NCBI GenBank assembly: GCA_041392805.1
Contig: JAWKLJ010000001.1
Span: 4,772,501 to 4,836,500 of the forward strand
Reading direction: 5' to 3'
From: Saprospiraceae bacterium
GTDB lineage: Bacteria; Bacteroidota; Bacteroidia; Chitinophagales; Saprospiraceae
Length of the DNA: 64,000 nucleotides
The notes beneath the pieces were generated by a model. It saw nothing but the letters and a program-made list of their open reading frames with translations, was not told the DNA's origin and searched no databases. The stretch's first letter is position 1. Every line of letters starts with the position of its first letter. This document shows, in pieces, positions 43,875 through 52,027 of this stretch. The position numbers and the translations under genes were made by a program.

Positions 43875-44235
43875 GGTAATGTATTGCCAGGCAATGTAAT
43901 AGTAGAAATTCTTTGAGGAAAGAGGAAGAGAAACTAGCAAAAAATGCTAATTGCAAACGGCTTTATTTCGTTGCATAGCGTATTGGGTGTTGCCAATTTT
44001 CCAACGCCCTGCCAGTAGATAATTTTTGTACACGGGATAGGTGTACTGTTATAGGTGATGGAGCTGGCATTGGAATCACTGAGGTAAGAAGTACGCGTGT
44101 AATAGACCAATTGGCTACCGGCGATCAACTGAAATAATTTAGGCGATAACTGTGAGGCATTTCATTTCTCAACGGAATAATGGAAACTCCTAATTATTGT
44201 ATATTTTGTTGCGATTATGTCCTTTTTGATGCTTA
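43875..44235. other. Intergenic stretch without a supported gene
   Basis: The region is AT-rich. A minus-strand frame at 43934-44128 (64 residues, including LVYYTRTSYLSDSNASSITY) is Ser/Thr/Tyr-rich and has no recognisable family or ribosome site. It might be a relic, but the support is weak. Confidence 0.3.
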
Positions 44236-44243
44236 TAAATTTG
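44236..44243 (+). promoter_or_regulatory. -7 box of the membrane protein gene
   Basis: TAAATTTG fits TAnnTTTG, 22 bp before the start codon at 44266. A TTG 24 bp upstream is slightly too far for the usual spacing. Confidence 0.35.
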
Positions 44244-44265
44244 TGCTAATTTAAACTCCAATGAG

Positions 44266-44955
44266 ATGAGTACCCACTTTTTTCAAGACCGACCTTTTGC
44301 CAAAGGAGCTTTGCTTGTGATTCCTATTATGCTTTGTGTGTTTGTGATGGGTAAACATTTTCCGCAGGTAGGGGTATCGGGGTTTTCCAAATTGATCATT
44401 GCTTTTGAGTTTGCCAAAACAACGGGAGATATTCATCAGATTTTAGGGCCACTACAACCTGCCCAAATCGATGGAATTGATCGGGGGAATTATGTCGATT
44501 TTGCTTTTATGTTATTTTACGCGGCCTTTATTTTCCTGTTTTTCAAAGTAGCCAAGACGGTTTTTGGGATAAAAGAATTGGCCATTGGTCAAGTTCTAGC
44601 CGTTGTGATTTTCTTTAGTGATATGTTAGAGAATATGCAACTTCTGCATATTACAAAAGCATATAGAGGGGATTCGCCTAATCTGGAAATCGATCCTTTC
44701 CTTTTTCAATTACAGCTTTTTACCTGGCTCAAATGGCTGGGTTTAGGTTTGGCCCTGCTGTTGGCGTCCTTTGGCCTGCAAAAAGGGGATTGGGTCGCCA
44801 AGATGATGGCGGTCATTTGCGTATTCCCTTTTTTACTTTCTATTATTGCCTTGATAACGGGAGCAACGCCCTGGATCGAGCGTTTTACGCAATCTATTTT
44901 TATTGGATTGGCAGGATTGATGATCGCTTCCTTTTTTATAAGGCCTAAATCTTAA
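44266..44955 (+). CDS. Polytopic membrane protein, unknown function
   Basis: A 229-residue protein with about six hydrophobic helices (LLVIPIMLCVFVMGK, FMLFYAAFIFLFFKVAK, IGQVLAVVIFFSDMLE, WLKWLGLGLALLLASFG, MAVICVFPFLLSIIALITG, IFIGLAGLMIASFFIR). A charged loop holds YRGDSPNLEIDPF. I do not recognise the family. It ends with a 4-bp convergent overlap with the peptidase gene. Confidence 0.75.
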   Translation: MSTHFFQDRPFAKGALLVIPIMLCVFVMGKHFPQVGVSGFSKLIIAFEFAKTTGDIHQILGPLQPAQIDGIDRGNYVDFAFMLFYAAFIFLFFKVAKTVFGIKELAIGQVLAVVIFFSDMLENMQLLHITKAYRGDSPNLEIDPFLFQLQLFTWLKWLGLGLALLLASFGLQKGDWVAKMMAVICVFPFLLSIIALITGATPWIERFTQSIFIGLAGLMIASFFIRPKS

Positions 44956-45656
44956 TCATTACCCAAGTAAGTAGGTTTTATCAATGCTTCCTTCAATTGC
45001 CCTTGTGCCTCGGTGATCCGATAGGCAGCAGCATCTGGCCGGGAGGAAATAATGGTCATTAGGGTTTCGTCTACAAAATGTAAACCGACGCTATCATCAC
45101 AGGCAATGCCCCCTAACATTTCTCCAGCTAAAATCTTGCTTTTATAACTGGATTGCCGTGCTGGCTCGCCGTCAAAGTGCGGACAATTGCTACCTTTCAA
45201 AAAACCAAGACAGTTCAAGGTATTTAATTGATTGGGAATTGAATCGGTTAAACCCTGCTCAAACCAGCAGATGGAACCAGCGCTGATACCTGCCAATACC
45301 GTCCCACTCTCATAAGCTTTACGGATCATTCGGTCGAGCCCCCATTCCTTCCAAAGCACGATCAGGTTGCGGGTATTGCCGCCGCCAACATACAATAAAT
45401 CTTGTGCTAAAATAAAGGCTTCAATCTGATCCGTATGCCCCTGAAAAAGGGAGAGGTGACTGGGTGTACAATCCTTTTTCTGGAAGGCCTCATAAAACCG
45501 AAGGATATACCCTTCTGCATCTCCGCTGGCGGTCCCAATAAAACAGACCTTAGGTTTTGTTTTTCCCGTTTGCTTCAGGATATAATCGTCTAGTAAAGGA
45601 TTATCGGGTTCCATAGAGAAACCACCACCGCCGAGAGCTATGATTTGCCTTTTCAT
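44952..45656 (-). CDS. Peptidase S51 (dipeptidase E/cyanophycinase-like)
   Basis: A 234-residue cytoplasmic serine peptidase. The N-terminal IIALGGGGFSMEPDNPLLDD and the nucleophile elbow GTVLAGISAGSICWFEQG are diagnostic of family S51, with LLYVGGGNTRNLIVLW before it. Dipeptidase E cleaves Asp-x dipeptides; cyanophycinase cleaves the storage polymer. The 234-residue length favours the dipeptidase-E-like group. It lies 9 bp downstream of the VOC protein gene on the same strand. Confidence 0.9.
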   Translation of the reverse strand: MKRQIIALGGGGFSMEPDNPLLDDYILKQTGKTKPKVCFIGTASGDAEGYILRFYEAFQKKDCTPSHLSLFQGHTDQIEAFILAQDLLYVGGGNTRNLIVLWKEWGLDRMIRKAYESGTVLAGISAGSICWFEQGLTDSIPNQLNTLNCLGFLKGSNCPHFDGEPARQSSYKSKILAGEMLGGIACDDSVGLHFVDETLMTIISSRPDAAAYRITEAQGQLKEALIKPTYLGND

Positions 45657-45665
45657 ATACTGCTG

Positions 45666-46367
45666 TTAGTCATTAAAAATAAAAAAGCCATACCCTCCCG
45701 GATCGCGGATGATGATATTATCAACGATCCCTTCTTGATTAAAATGCGTGATTTCCTCGGTGATGGGAATCTGCAAGGCGCGTATTTTTTCAATAATGGC
45801 AGGATTGTTTTTTTTGCCATTGAAATAAGTCAGAGATGGATTAAAAAACATATGAGGGCACATTAAAGGTTTCATCAAGCTGATGCCCATTCCTTCCTCA
45901 TTGCTATACACCACCCATCCTTGTTCCAACTCACCCATGCTTTTGCTAAAGCCAATGGCCTCCCAAATAGCCACTGTGGCTGCTATATCAGTACATTCAA
46001 TGCTCACCCCTGCAAAGTTGCCGGTTACCCCAAAGCATGGCGCTTCCATTTCGATGGAGACTTCCCCTGCTTCCAAATCTTCTTCTATGAGGTAAATCCA
46101 GACGCCATTCGGATCGCTCAACAAATAGCCTTTTTCAATTTTGACAACAGCGGTAAGTTTAGATAATGCTTCCACTTCTTTACTCCAGGAAGTTTTAAAG
46201 CATTTCACACCTGCCCGGGCATAACGATCTGGGTTGATCTCTATGATGGCCTTGCCATCCGTAACCAGTAGAAGAGGCTCTTCTGAAAGAACATTAAAAT
46301 TCAACTTGTTGTAAAAATCGAGACTTTGCGTTAAATCGCCGGTGGGGGTGTGAATAATGGCTCTCAT
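45666..46367 (-). CDS. Two-domain VOC/glyoxalase-superfamily protein
   Basis: A 233-residue protein with two tandem VOC modules: one from IHTPTGDLTQSLDFYNKLNF to LSDPNGVWIYLIEED, and a second from GVSIECTDIAATVAIWEAIGF to IIRDPGGYGFFIFND. Such proteins bind small metals, lactoylglutathione or aromatic substrates. The metal ligands in each half are not all obvious, so function is open. Probably co-transcribed with the S51 peptidase. Confidence 0.8.
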   Translation of the reverse strand: MRAIIHTPTGDLTQSLDFYNKLNFNVLSEEPLLLVTDGKAIIEINPDRYARAGVKCFKTSWSKEVEALSKLTAVVKIEKGYLLSDPNGVWIYLIEEDLEAGEVSIEMEAPCFGVTGNFAGVSIECTDIAATVAIWEAIGFSKSMGELEQGWVVYSNEEGMGISLMKPLMCPHMFFNPSLTYFNGKKNNPAIIEKIRALQIPITEEITHFNQEGIVDNIIIRDPGGYGFFIFND

Positions 46368-46518
46368 GATATTTTTTTAGTGGGTGAAATTGTTTTTGTT
46401 TAACCAATGTAAAAGAATTTTAGTTCTGGTGCAAATCTTAATACCCAACCTTTTTAACCCTTATGGTTGTCTATCTTATAACTTCTTCTTAAAAAACCAA
46501 AAGTAAAAAGTGATCACT

Positions 46519-46863
46519 ATGAAAAACGTTACCCGACTGTTCACTTTTTTGGCGCTGCTGTCTAGCAGCAGTTGCCATATTTTTGATGAAACCAATCTAC
46601 AATTGATTTGGATGGAAGCACCTGTCTACCAATGCTGCAATGCCTGGGATGAGATAGGGGAATATACTGATCCCATTGAAGACCGTGTAAATCGATTGTT
46701 TTTATCAGAAGGCATATTGGTATTGGAAGACAAGCTGGATGATACGGCCGAGCCACTGGTCTGTATCATTTGTTGCCGATGCCCCACCGAATATATTATC
46801 AAAGTGCGGATTCCAATCCAAGGAAAAGCCAAAGCCGAGGAATGGGGCTTTACGGCTTCATAA
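46519..46863 (+). CDS. Small Cys-rich lipoprotein, unknown function
   Basis: Start taken at 46519 (MKNVTRLFTFLALLSSSSC), which puts the lipobox Cys at residue 19; an upstream ATG at 46510 adds three residues. The 114-residue product contains further Cys pairs (QCC, CIICCRC) that may bind metal or form disulfides. No family recognised. It stops 8 bp before copy C of the repeat element. Confidence 0.7.
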   Translation: MKNVTRLFTFLALLSSSSCHIFDETNLQLIWMEAPVYQCCNAWDEIGEYTDPIEDRVNRLFLSEGILVLEDKLDDTAEPLVCIICCRCPTEYIIKVRIPIQGKAKAEEWGFTAS

Positions 46864-46870
46864 ACTCTTA

Positions 46871-47134
46871 GAGCATGTTTGGAGGTCACCCTTTATTCAC
46901 AGCCTTTATAGTGATTTATGGTGTTCATGAATCTCCCAAGGTCGATTTGGGCCTAAAACTATCCCTTTTTCGCTGATACTTTCCCGACTAAAGTGCGGGA
47001 CAAGCTGTTACTTTTTTCGTCCGTACCGAAGGGTATGAACTTCAAAAAGGCACTGTTGATACACAGTATCAAGCCATCCCAGTCAGCGAAAAATTGACAT
47101 TTTTTGCCTCCAAAAGCGACCTCCAAACATGCTC
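46871..47134. mobile_element. MITE-like element, copy C (264 bp, with three internal insertions)
   Basis: It has the same 17-bp inverted ends and orientation as copy A, flanked by direct TTA at 46868-46870 and 47135-47137. Against copy A it has three insertions of 54, 24 and 24 bp. The second contains CCCGACTAAAGTGCGGG (an imperfect palindrome), the third TTGATACACAGTATCAA (a perfect hairpin). The first shares GGTGTTCATGAATCT and GGTCGATTTGG with the flank of copy B. All three lengths are multiples of three. Confidence 0.8.
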
Positions 47135-47189
47135 TTAAATTTTGGACTTTTGACACTTTTGATATTCCTCCGTTTTCCACACTAGAAGT

Positions 47190-47285
47190 GAGCGGTGGGA
47201 AGTTGAAGTGGGAAGTGGGAAAATTGGGCTCCTGAGCCTTTCCGACTTCCGACTTCAAATTTCCACTTTCAAAACGGCGAATGTC
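47190..47285. repeat. Heptamer-repeat hairpin downstream of the DUF4846 gene
   Basis: GTGGGAAGTTGAAGTGGGAA, then GTGGGAAAATTGGGCTCCTG, precede the inverse TTTCCGACTTCCGACTTC and a tail AAAACGGCGAATGTC. Order and loop agree with the copy at 38527, again just after the stop of a minus-strand gene. Confidence 0.65.
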
Positions 47286-47300
47286 AACGGTCCAGTTAAA

Positions 47301-48179
47301 TTAGAACCGCTTCAAATCTCGGGTGGTAAAAACCCATTCAGGCGTGGCAAATTCCTCGTCATCAGGCAAGGCATACCAAGGGCTCATATCGTGCTGATTA
47401 GGATTTTGTAACACTTGAATATCTTGCGCTGGCATATAACTTTGAAGTAAAAGAAACCGCTTTTCCCCTTCCTCATTGATTGCCATATCTGCAACAATAA
47501 TGGCATGCCCTGGACTCCCTCCTTGTATAAATACATCGCCGATCTGAATCTCGGCTATCGGAATGGCTTTTAACTCCCTGGATAGCGACAGGGTTCCCGC
47601 ATAGGCGAATACCATATTCATATAGGAACGAAATTGGGAATAGGAACTAGAAGGTGATTGCGATTTTACCCAATCAACTTTGTTTCCATTGATTTTTACC
47701 CGGTAACCTTGGCGCCATTTGGCGAAGGTCATATCGAAGCCATTGGTAAAATTGAAGCGAATATCATCGTATTTTTTTTCTTGGAATAAATATTCTCCCC
47801 GGAGGCGCATCACAGCATCTGCGCATTGTTGTAAATCGCGGGTTCCAATTTCCATGTCCACGACGCCGATATAAACGCCAGTACGGTTTTTCTCTTCCCC
47901 ATTGTAATAATGGACCTTGCTGCCGTGAGGTTTGAGCGGGAGCTGCCGGAGGTAGTCGCCAAAGCTGTGGACTTCCGTTGCTGTTCGCTTAAAACCATGG
48001 GGTGGATTAAAACGCGATAAGATGGTTTGGCCTTCGGGTTGGAGGATAGCGACTTGCTTTTGCGTTACAGCGGGCGTGGGATCAAGGGTTTCAACGACGG
48101 TCCCTTGAGAAGAGGATTCGCAGGAAAATAGGGTTAAAATGAAAATGAGCAATAACTGGCTGCAGAATAAGTTCTTCAT
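47301..48179 (-). CDS. DUF4846-domain lipoprotein
   Basis: A 292-residue protein with lipobox LFSC (Cys20). The core matches DUF4846: FKRTATEVHSFGDYLRQLPL, GVYIGVVDMEIGTRDLQQCA, YDDIRFNFTNGFDMTFAKWR, and a C-terminal IQIGDVFIQGGSPGHAIIVA with a Cys/His-like catalytic look, followed by LLQSYMPAQDIQVLQNP. The family role is unknown; the end of the domain suggests a papain-like or NlpC-like fold. A heptamer hairpin lies beyond its stop. Confidence 0.85.
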   Translation of the reverse strand: MKNLFCSQLLLIFILTLFSCESSSQGTVVETLDPTPAVTQKQVAILQPEGQTILSRFNPPHGFKRTATEVHSFGDYLRQLPLKPHGSKVHYYNGEEKNRTGVYIGVVDMEIGTRDLQQCADAVMRLRGEYLFQEKKYDDIRFNFTNGFDMTFAKWRQGYRVKINGNKVDWVKSQSPSSSYSQFRSYMNMVFAYAGTLSLSRELKAIPIAEIQIGDVFIQGGSPGHAIIVADMAINEEGEKRFLLLQSYMPAQDIQVLQNPNQHDMSPWYALPDDEEFATPEWVFTTRDLKRF

Positions 48180-48370
48180 TTGGGTTTAGTTTACATTCCT
48201 TGGTAAAGTAGTTTGTCTCCTGCTATTAACTGAATCGGTCATACAATTATTTTCGTGGCACTTGCATTTTTTCTATCCTGATGCAAGGCTACAAAGTCAT
48301 TTCCCTTGCATTTCACTTCAAGAATATATAGCTTGCAATACTTCCTTAAAATCTGAAATCAAAGAAAGAC

Positions 48371-49651
48371 ATGGTACAGGAGATGAATGCCCTGGAGACA
48401 AGAATTTTGGAGCAATTAGTGAATGTCAATGCCGCTAGCCGCCAATTGGTGAAGTTAAAGGACGATGATATTGCGGCTATTTTGCATGAACTAGCCAATT
48501 TGACGATGGATGAAATTCCCTTTCTATTGGCCGAAAACAAAAAAGACCTGGCCCGAATGGACCCAGCCGACCCGAAATACGATCGTTTGTTATTGAGTGA
48601 AAAACGTTTGGAAGCCATTGCTGAGGATTTGCGAAAAGTGGCAGGTCTACCTTCGCCTCTACACCTAACTTTGGAAGAGCGGGATTTGCCCAATGGATTG
48701 GCACTTTCCAGGATAACCGTCCCCTTAGGAGTTATTGGTATCGTATATGAATCCAGACCCAATGTGACCTTTGACGTCTTTGCCTTGTGTTTGAAGTCAG
48801 GGAATGCCTCCGTTTTGAAGGGCAGCCGCGACGCCCATTATTCTAATATAGCGATCGTCAAATTGATTCACCAGGTACTAGCCAAACGAGGGTTGAAAGC
48901 AGTGTGTTATCTGGCGCCAAGTGAAAGGGAAGCGTTGCCTATTATACTGAATGCCGACCGATATGTGAATACCATTATTCCCAGGGGAAGTCAAGGGCTC
49001 ATCAATTTTGTCAGGGCGAATTCCCGGGTGCCAGTGATTGAGACAGGGGCAGGTATTGTACATACTTATTTTGATAAAAGCGGTGCACTGGATAAAGGAA
49101 AAGCCATAGTGGAGAATGCCAAGTCCCGCCGAGTGAGTGTTTGTAATGCGCTGGATACGTTGGTTATACACCAGGATCGCCTCGATGATCTACCCGAGAT
49201 CATGGCTGTGCTTGGCGAACAGCACCATTGCGAGGTTTTTGCTGATGAGGCCTCCTTTGCCGTATTGCAGGCCCAGTACCCGGCTCATCTGTTGCATGTC
49301 GCAAGTGCGGAAGCTTTTGGTACAGAGTTTTTAGCTATGAAAATGTCGATAAAAACCGTTGCCAGTGTAGAGGAGGCATTAGACCATATTGCCCTATACA
49401 GCTCGAAACACAGCGAAGCAATCATTGCAGAAGACGAGACCGTGATAGCCCGTTTTTTACAGGAAGTAGACGCTGCCGTTGTCTATGCCAACGCTTCTAC
49501 CGCTTTTACGGACGGCGGGCAGTTTGGTCTAGGTGCGGAGATTGGTATCAGTACCCAAAAACTACATGCCCGTGGCCCAATGGGGCTCCGAGCACTCACT
49601 AGCTACAAATGGGTTGTCAAGGGTAATGGTCAGGTGAGGGCGGGCGCTTAA
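48371..49651 (+). CDS. proA: Gamma-glutamyl phosphate reductase
   Basis: A 426-residue proline-biosynthesis enzyme reducing gamma-glutamyl phosphate to glutamate semialdehyde with NADPH. The aldehyde-dehydrogenase fold is clear: LGVIGIVYESRPNVTFDVFA, LKGSRDAHYSN, TIIPRGSQGLI, and the catalytic Cys in KSRRVSVCNALDTLVIH. The C-terminal FGLGAEIGISTQKLHARGPM is strongly conserved. ATG choices at 48371 and 48383 both fit. No proB is adjacent. Confidence 0.96.
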   Translation: MVQEMNALETRILEQLVNVNAASRQLVKLKDDDIAAILHELANLTMDEIPFLLAENKKDLARMDPADPKYDRLLLSEKRLEAIAEDLRKVAGLPSPLHLTLEERDLPNGLALSRITVPLGVIGIVYESRPNVTFDVFALCLKSGNASVLKGSRDAHYSNIAIVKLIHQVLAKRGLKAVCYLAPSEREALPIILNADRYVNTIIPRGSQGLINFVRANSRVPVIETGAGIVHTYFDKSGALDKGKAIVENAKSRRVSVCNALDTLVIHQDRLDDLPEIMAVLGEQHHCEVFADEASFAVLQAQYPAHLLHVASAEAFGTEFLAMKMSIKTVASVEEALDHIALYSSKHSEAIIAEDETVIARFLQEVDAAVVYANASTAFTDGGQFGLGAEIGISTQKLHARGPMGLRALTSYKWVVKGNGQVRAGA

Positions 49652-49672
49652 CGCGCTGTGCATTAAAAGCCA

Positions 49673-49727
49673 AGCGAGACATCAGAAGTTTGGCCAGGTG
49701 CTCTTCGGTAAACTTCTGATGTCTTGC
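49673..49727. terminator. Long stem-loop after proA
   Basis: AGCGAGACATCAGAAGTTT pairs with AAACTTCTGATGTCTTGCT (18 of 19), loop of 17 bases, without a T-tract. It lies 21 bp after the proA stop and 32 bp before the next gene. It may act as a terminator, an RNA-stability structure, or another small palindromic repeat. Confidence 0.6.
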
Positions 49728-49758
49728 TAAACCATCAGGGAAACATCAAAAAAAAAAT

Positions 49759-50880
49759 ATGGATGATAATGACAAACAAATAGCACCATCCTCCGACCGA
49801 TTATTATCCTTGGATATCCTCCGAGGTTTTGATATGATGTGGATTACGGGCGGAGAGGGATTGATTCACGCCTTGGCCGTAGCTACTGGGTGGAGTGTTT
49901 TTGAGGGGATGAGCCACCAGTTGCACCATGTAGAATGGGCAGGCTTTGTCTTCTACGACCTGATTTTTCCTTTATTTATGTTTATCAGTGGGGTAGCCAT
50001 TCCATTCGCCCTTTCTTCAAAATTAGAGCAGGGGGTTCCGCGTATGGCTTTGTTCAAAAAAGTAGCTCGGCGACTAGGTCTGTTGGTCCTCCTGGGGATT
50101 ATTTACAATCAATTCTGGTTAAATGATTGGGCGAATCCGCGGATAGCCAGCGTCTTGGCTCAAATCGGGGTTGGGTATTTCTTTGCTGCTATCATTTTCA
50201 TGCAAAGTCGGCGTTTTCAAGGGCTATTGCTTTGGCTGGCGGGAATTTTAATTGGATATGGCATCCTACAGCTTTGGGTCCCGGTTCCTGGATTTGGGCC
50301 GGGCGTACTGACGCGGGAGGGATCTATCAATGCTTACATAGATCAATTGTTATTGCCTGGGATGCTACTGCGGGAAACCTTTGACCCGGAGGGTGTGCTC
50401 AATATGCTCTCGGGGACGGGGATTACCCTGATGGGCGTGATCGCTGGGTTAATTCTCCGAAAGGAGGAGTGGGCACCTTATCGGAAAGTATTACTCCTCA
50501 GTGCGGCAGGCATACTTCTTTTGCTTCTTGCCTTTTTATTAAAAGACAGTTACCCCATTATCAAGCGCGCCTGGACGAGCACCTTCAATCTTCAGGCAGG
50601 AGGGGTGAGCTTTTTGTTGATGGCGCTGTTTTACCTGGTCGTAGATGTGTGGAAATACCAACGCTGGGGCTTTTATTTCAAGGTGATTGGTGTCAATGCC
50701 ATCGCAGTATATTTGGGTGCTCAATTTATTGATATAGACTACATTGTACAGGGGTTGATCGGGGGCCTCACCAAGCATTTAGGCGACTGGGGGGAGGTAT
50801 GGATGAGTGTAGGGTATCTGGTTTTGGTATGGGCAGGATTGTATATTTTATATCGGAAGAAGATTTTTATAAAAGTGTAG
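49759..50880 (+). CDS. DUF5009/heparan-alpha-glucosaminide-N-acetyltransferase-like membrane protein
   Basis: A 373-residue inner-membrane protein with about ten helices. The N-terminal RLLSLDILRGFDMMWITGG and HVEWAGFVFYDLIFPLFMFI with GVAIPF are the family signature. Eukaryotic relatives transfer acetyl groups across a membrane onto glucosamine; Bacteroidota members are thought to acylate glycans or envelope sugars. Followed directly by an AraC-type regulator on the same strand, 19 bp apart. Confidence 0.9.
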   Translation: MDDNDKQIAPSSDRLLSLDILRGFDMMWITGGEGLIHALAVATGWSVFEGMSHQLHHVEWAGFVFYDLIFPLFMFISGVAIPFALSSKLEQGVPRMALFKKVARRLGLLVLLGIIYNQFWLNDWANPRIASVLAQIGVGYFFAAIIFMQSRRFQGLLLWLAGILIGYGILQLWVPVPGFGPGVLTREGSINAYIDQLLLPGMLLRETFDPEGVLNMLSGTGITLMGVIAGLILRKEEWAPYRKVLLLSAAGILLLLLAFLLKDSYPIIKRAWTSTFNLQAGGVSFLLMALFYLVVDVWKYQRWGFYFKVIGVNAIAVYLGAQFIDIDYIVQGLIGGLTKHLGDWGEVWMSVGYLVLVWAGLYILYRKKIFIKV

Positions 50881-50899
50881 CTTCTTACACCCGATTGTT

Positions 50900-51925
50900 A
50901 TGTCAATAAAAGATTTTTTATTCACTGTAAGCCTTTTAGGGATTATACAGGGCATACTAATTGCCAGTATGGTTCTATTCCAATCTGGAAAAAAACCTAA
51001 TGTCCAATGGTTGTTGGGAGGGCTTTTTTTGATGGGTGTTATGGCTATGATCATGATTACCCTGGTGAATAGTGATTTGGTCGTAGAAAGACATTGGATG
51101 AAGATCATGGAGGAGTTTATTATCCTTCTAACAGGACCGATGCTATATTGGTATATCCGTTTGCAAACCTTTGCAAAGCTTGATCCTCCTTTTTCTATCC
51201 TTTTCCATTTTTCACCTGCCTTTCTTTGGCTAGGTTATTGTTTGGCTGTCTTCCAGCTGCCGTCGGTTCCTTTTTTTGTTTTTGTTCTTCATTTTCAGAC
51301 CTATACTTTTTTATCAGCCTGGGATCATTTTCATCGGAAGCGCCTGCATGAAAAAGGGCTGCATACCTATTGGGCTACGCTTCTTTTATGCTTTTTTGTA
51401 CTCTTGTGCGTTGGGCAATGGTTGCGGTTTGCCTTTTCTCAACAGGCGTCGATGCGATTAATTGTACCCTCTTTAGCCGCATGCAGCTTTTATGTGATTA
51501 CTTTAATCGGCTTCCAACGTTCTACTTTGTGGCTGTCCTTGCGGAAGCAAAACAGGATGGTGAAAAATGTTGAAAAGCACAAATGGGAAGCCCAACGACA
51601 AGCCCTGGAAGTATTGATGAGGGAGAAAGCGCGATATAGTGATCCATTTATCAATAGAAATAAATTGGCGCATGAATTAAATATTCACCCCAATCAGTTG
51701 ACGAATCTAATTCACGAATACCATGGCCTTAGCTTTACCGATTACATTAATCAATTACGCCTGGAAAAAGTACGATTGTTATTAATTGACCCAGAAAAAC
51801 AGCTCCTCACCCTAGAAGCGATTGGTAACGAGGCGGGGTTTCAGTCGCGCTCTGCTTTTTATCGGCTATTCAGGGACGCAACGGGGAAGACGCCAGCCGC
51901 CTATAGAAAAGAGCATTTGGGATAA
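50900..51925 (+). CDS. Membrane-anchored AraC-family regulator
   Basis: A 341-residue protein. The first 210 residues hold seven hydrophobic segments (FTVSLLGIIQGILIAS and onward). The last 110 residues are an AraC helix-turn-helix domain (FINRNKLAHELNIHPNQLTN, LRLEKVRLLLIDPEKQLL, AIGNEAGFQSRSAFYRLFRD). This 7TM-AraC arrangement is typical of Bacteroidota, where the membrane part senses an unknown ligand. It may regulate the adjacent acyltransferase. Confidence 0.9.
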   Translation: MSIKDFLFTVSLLGIIQGILIASMVLFQSGKKPNVQWLLGGLFLMGVMAMIMITLVNSDLVVERHWMKIMEEFIILLTGPMLYWYIRLQTFAKLDPPFSILFHFSPAFLWLGYCLAVFQLPSVPFFVFVLHFQTYTFLSAWDHFHRKRLHEKGLHTYWATLLLCFFVLLCVGQWLRFAFSQQASMRLIVPSLAACSFYVITLIGFQRSTLWLSLRKQNRMVKNVEKHKWEAQRQALEVLMREKARYSDPFINRNKLAHELNIHPNQLTNLIHEYHGLSFTDYINQLRLEKVRLLLIDPEKQLLTLEAIGNEAGFQSRSAFYRLFRDATGKTPAAYRKEHLG

Positions 51926-52027
51926 ATATGTCTCCCTTTTCCTATTTAGGACAAACGGATTTGCCTTTGAGTTGAAAGTCTTATTGATTTCGACCTATTT
52001 AGTGCTTACTAAAATAAAACAGGTGAA

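Noticed and set aside
48346..48762. Minus-strand frame across the start of proA
   Set aside because: Shadow of the conserved N-terminus of proA.
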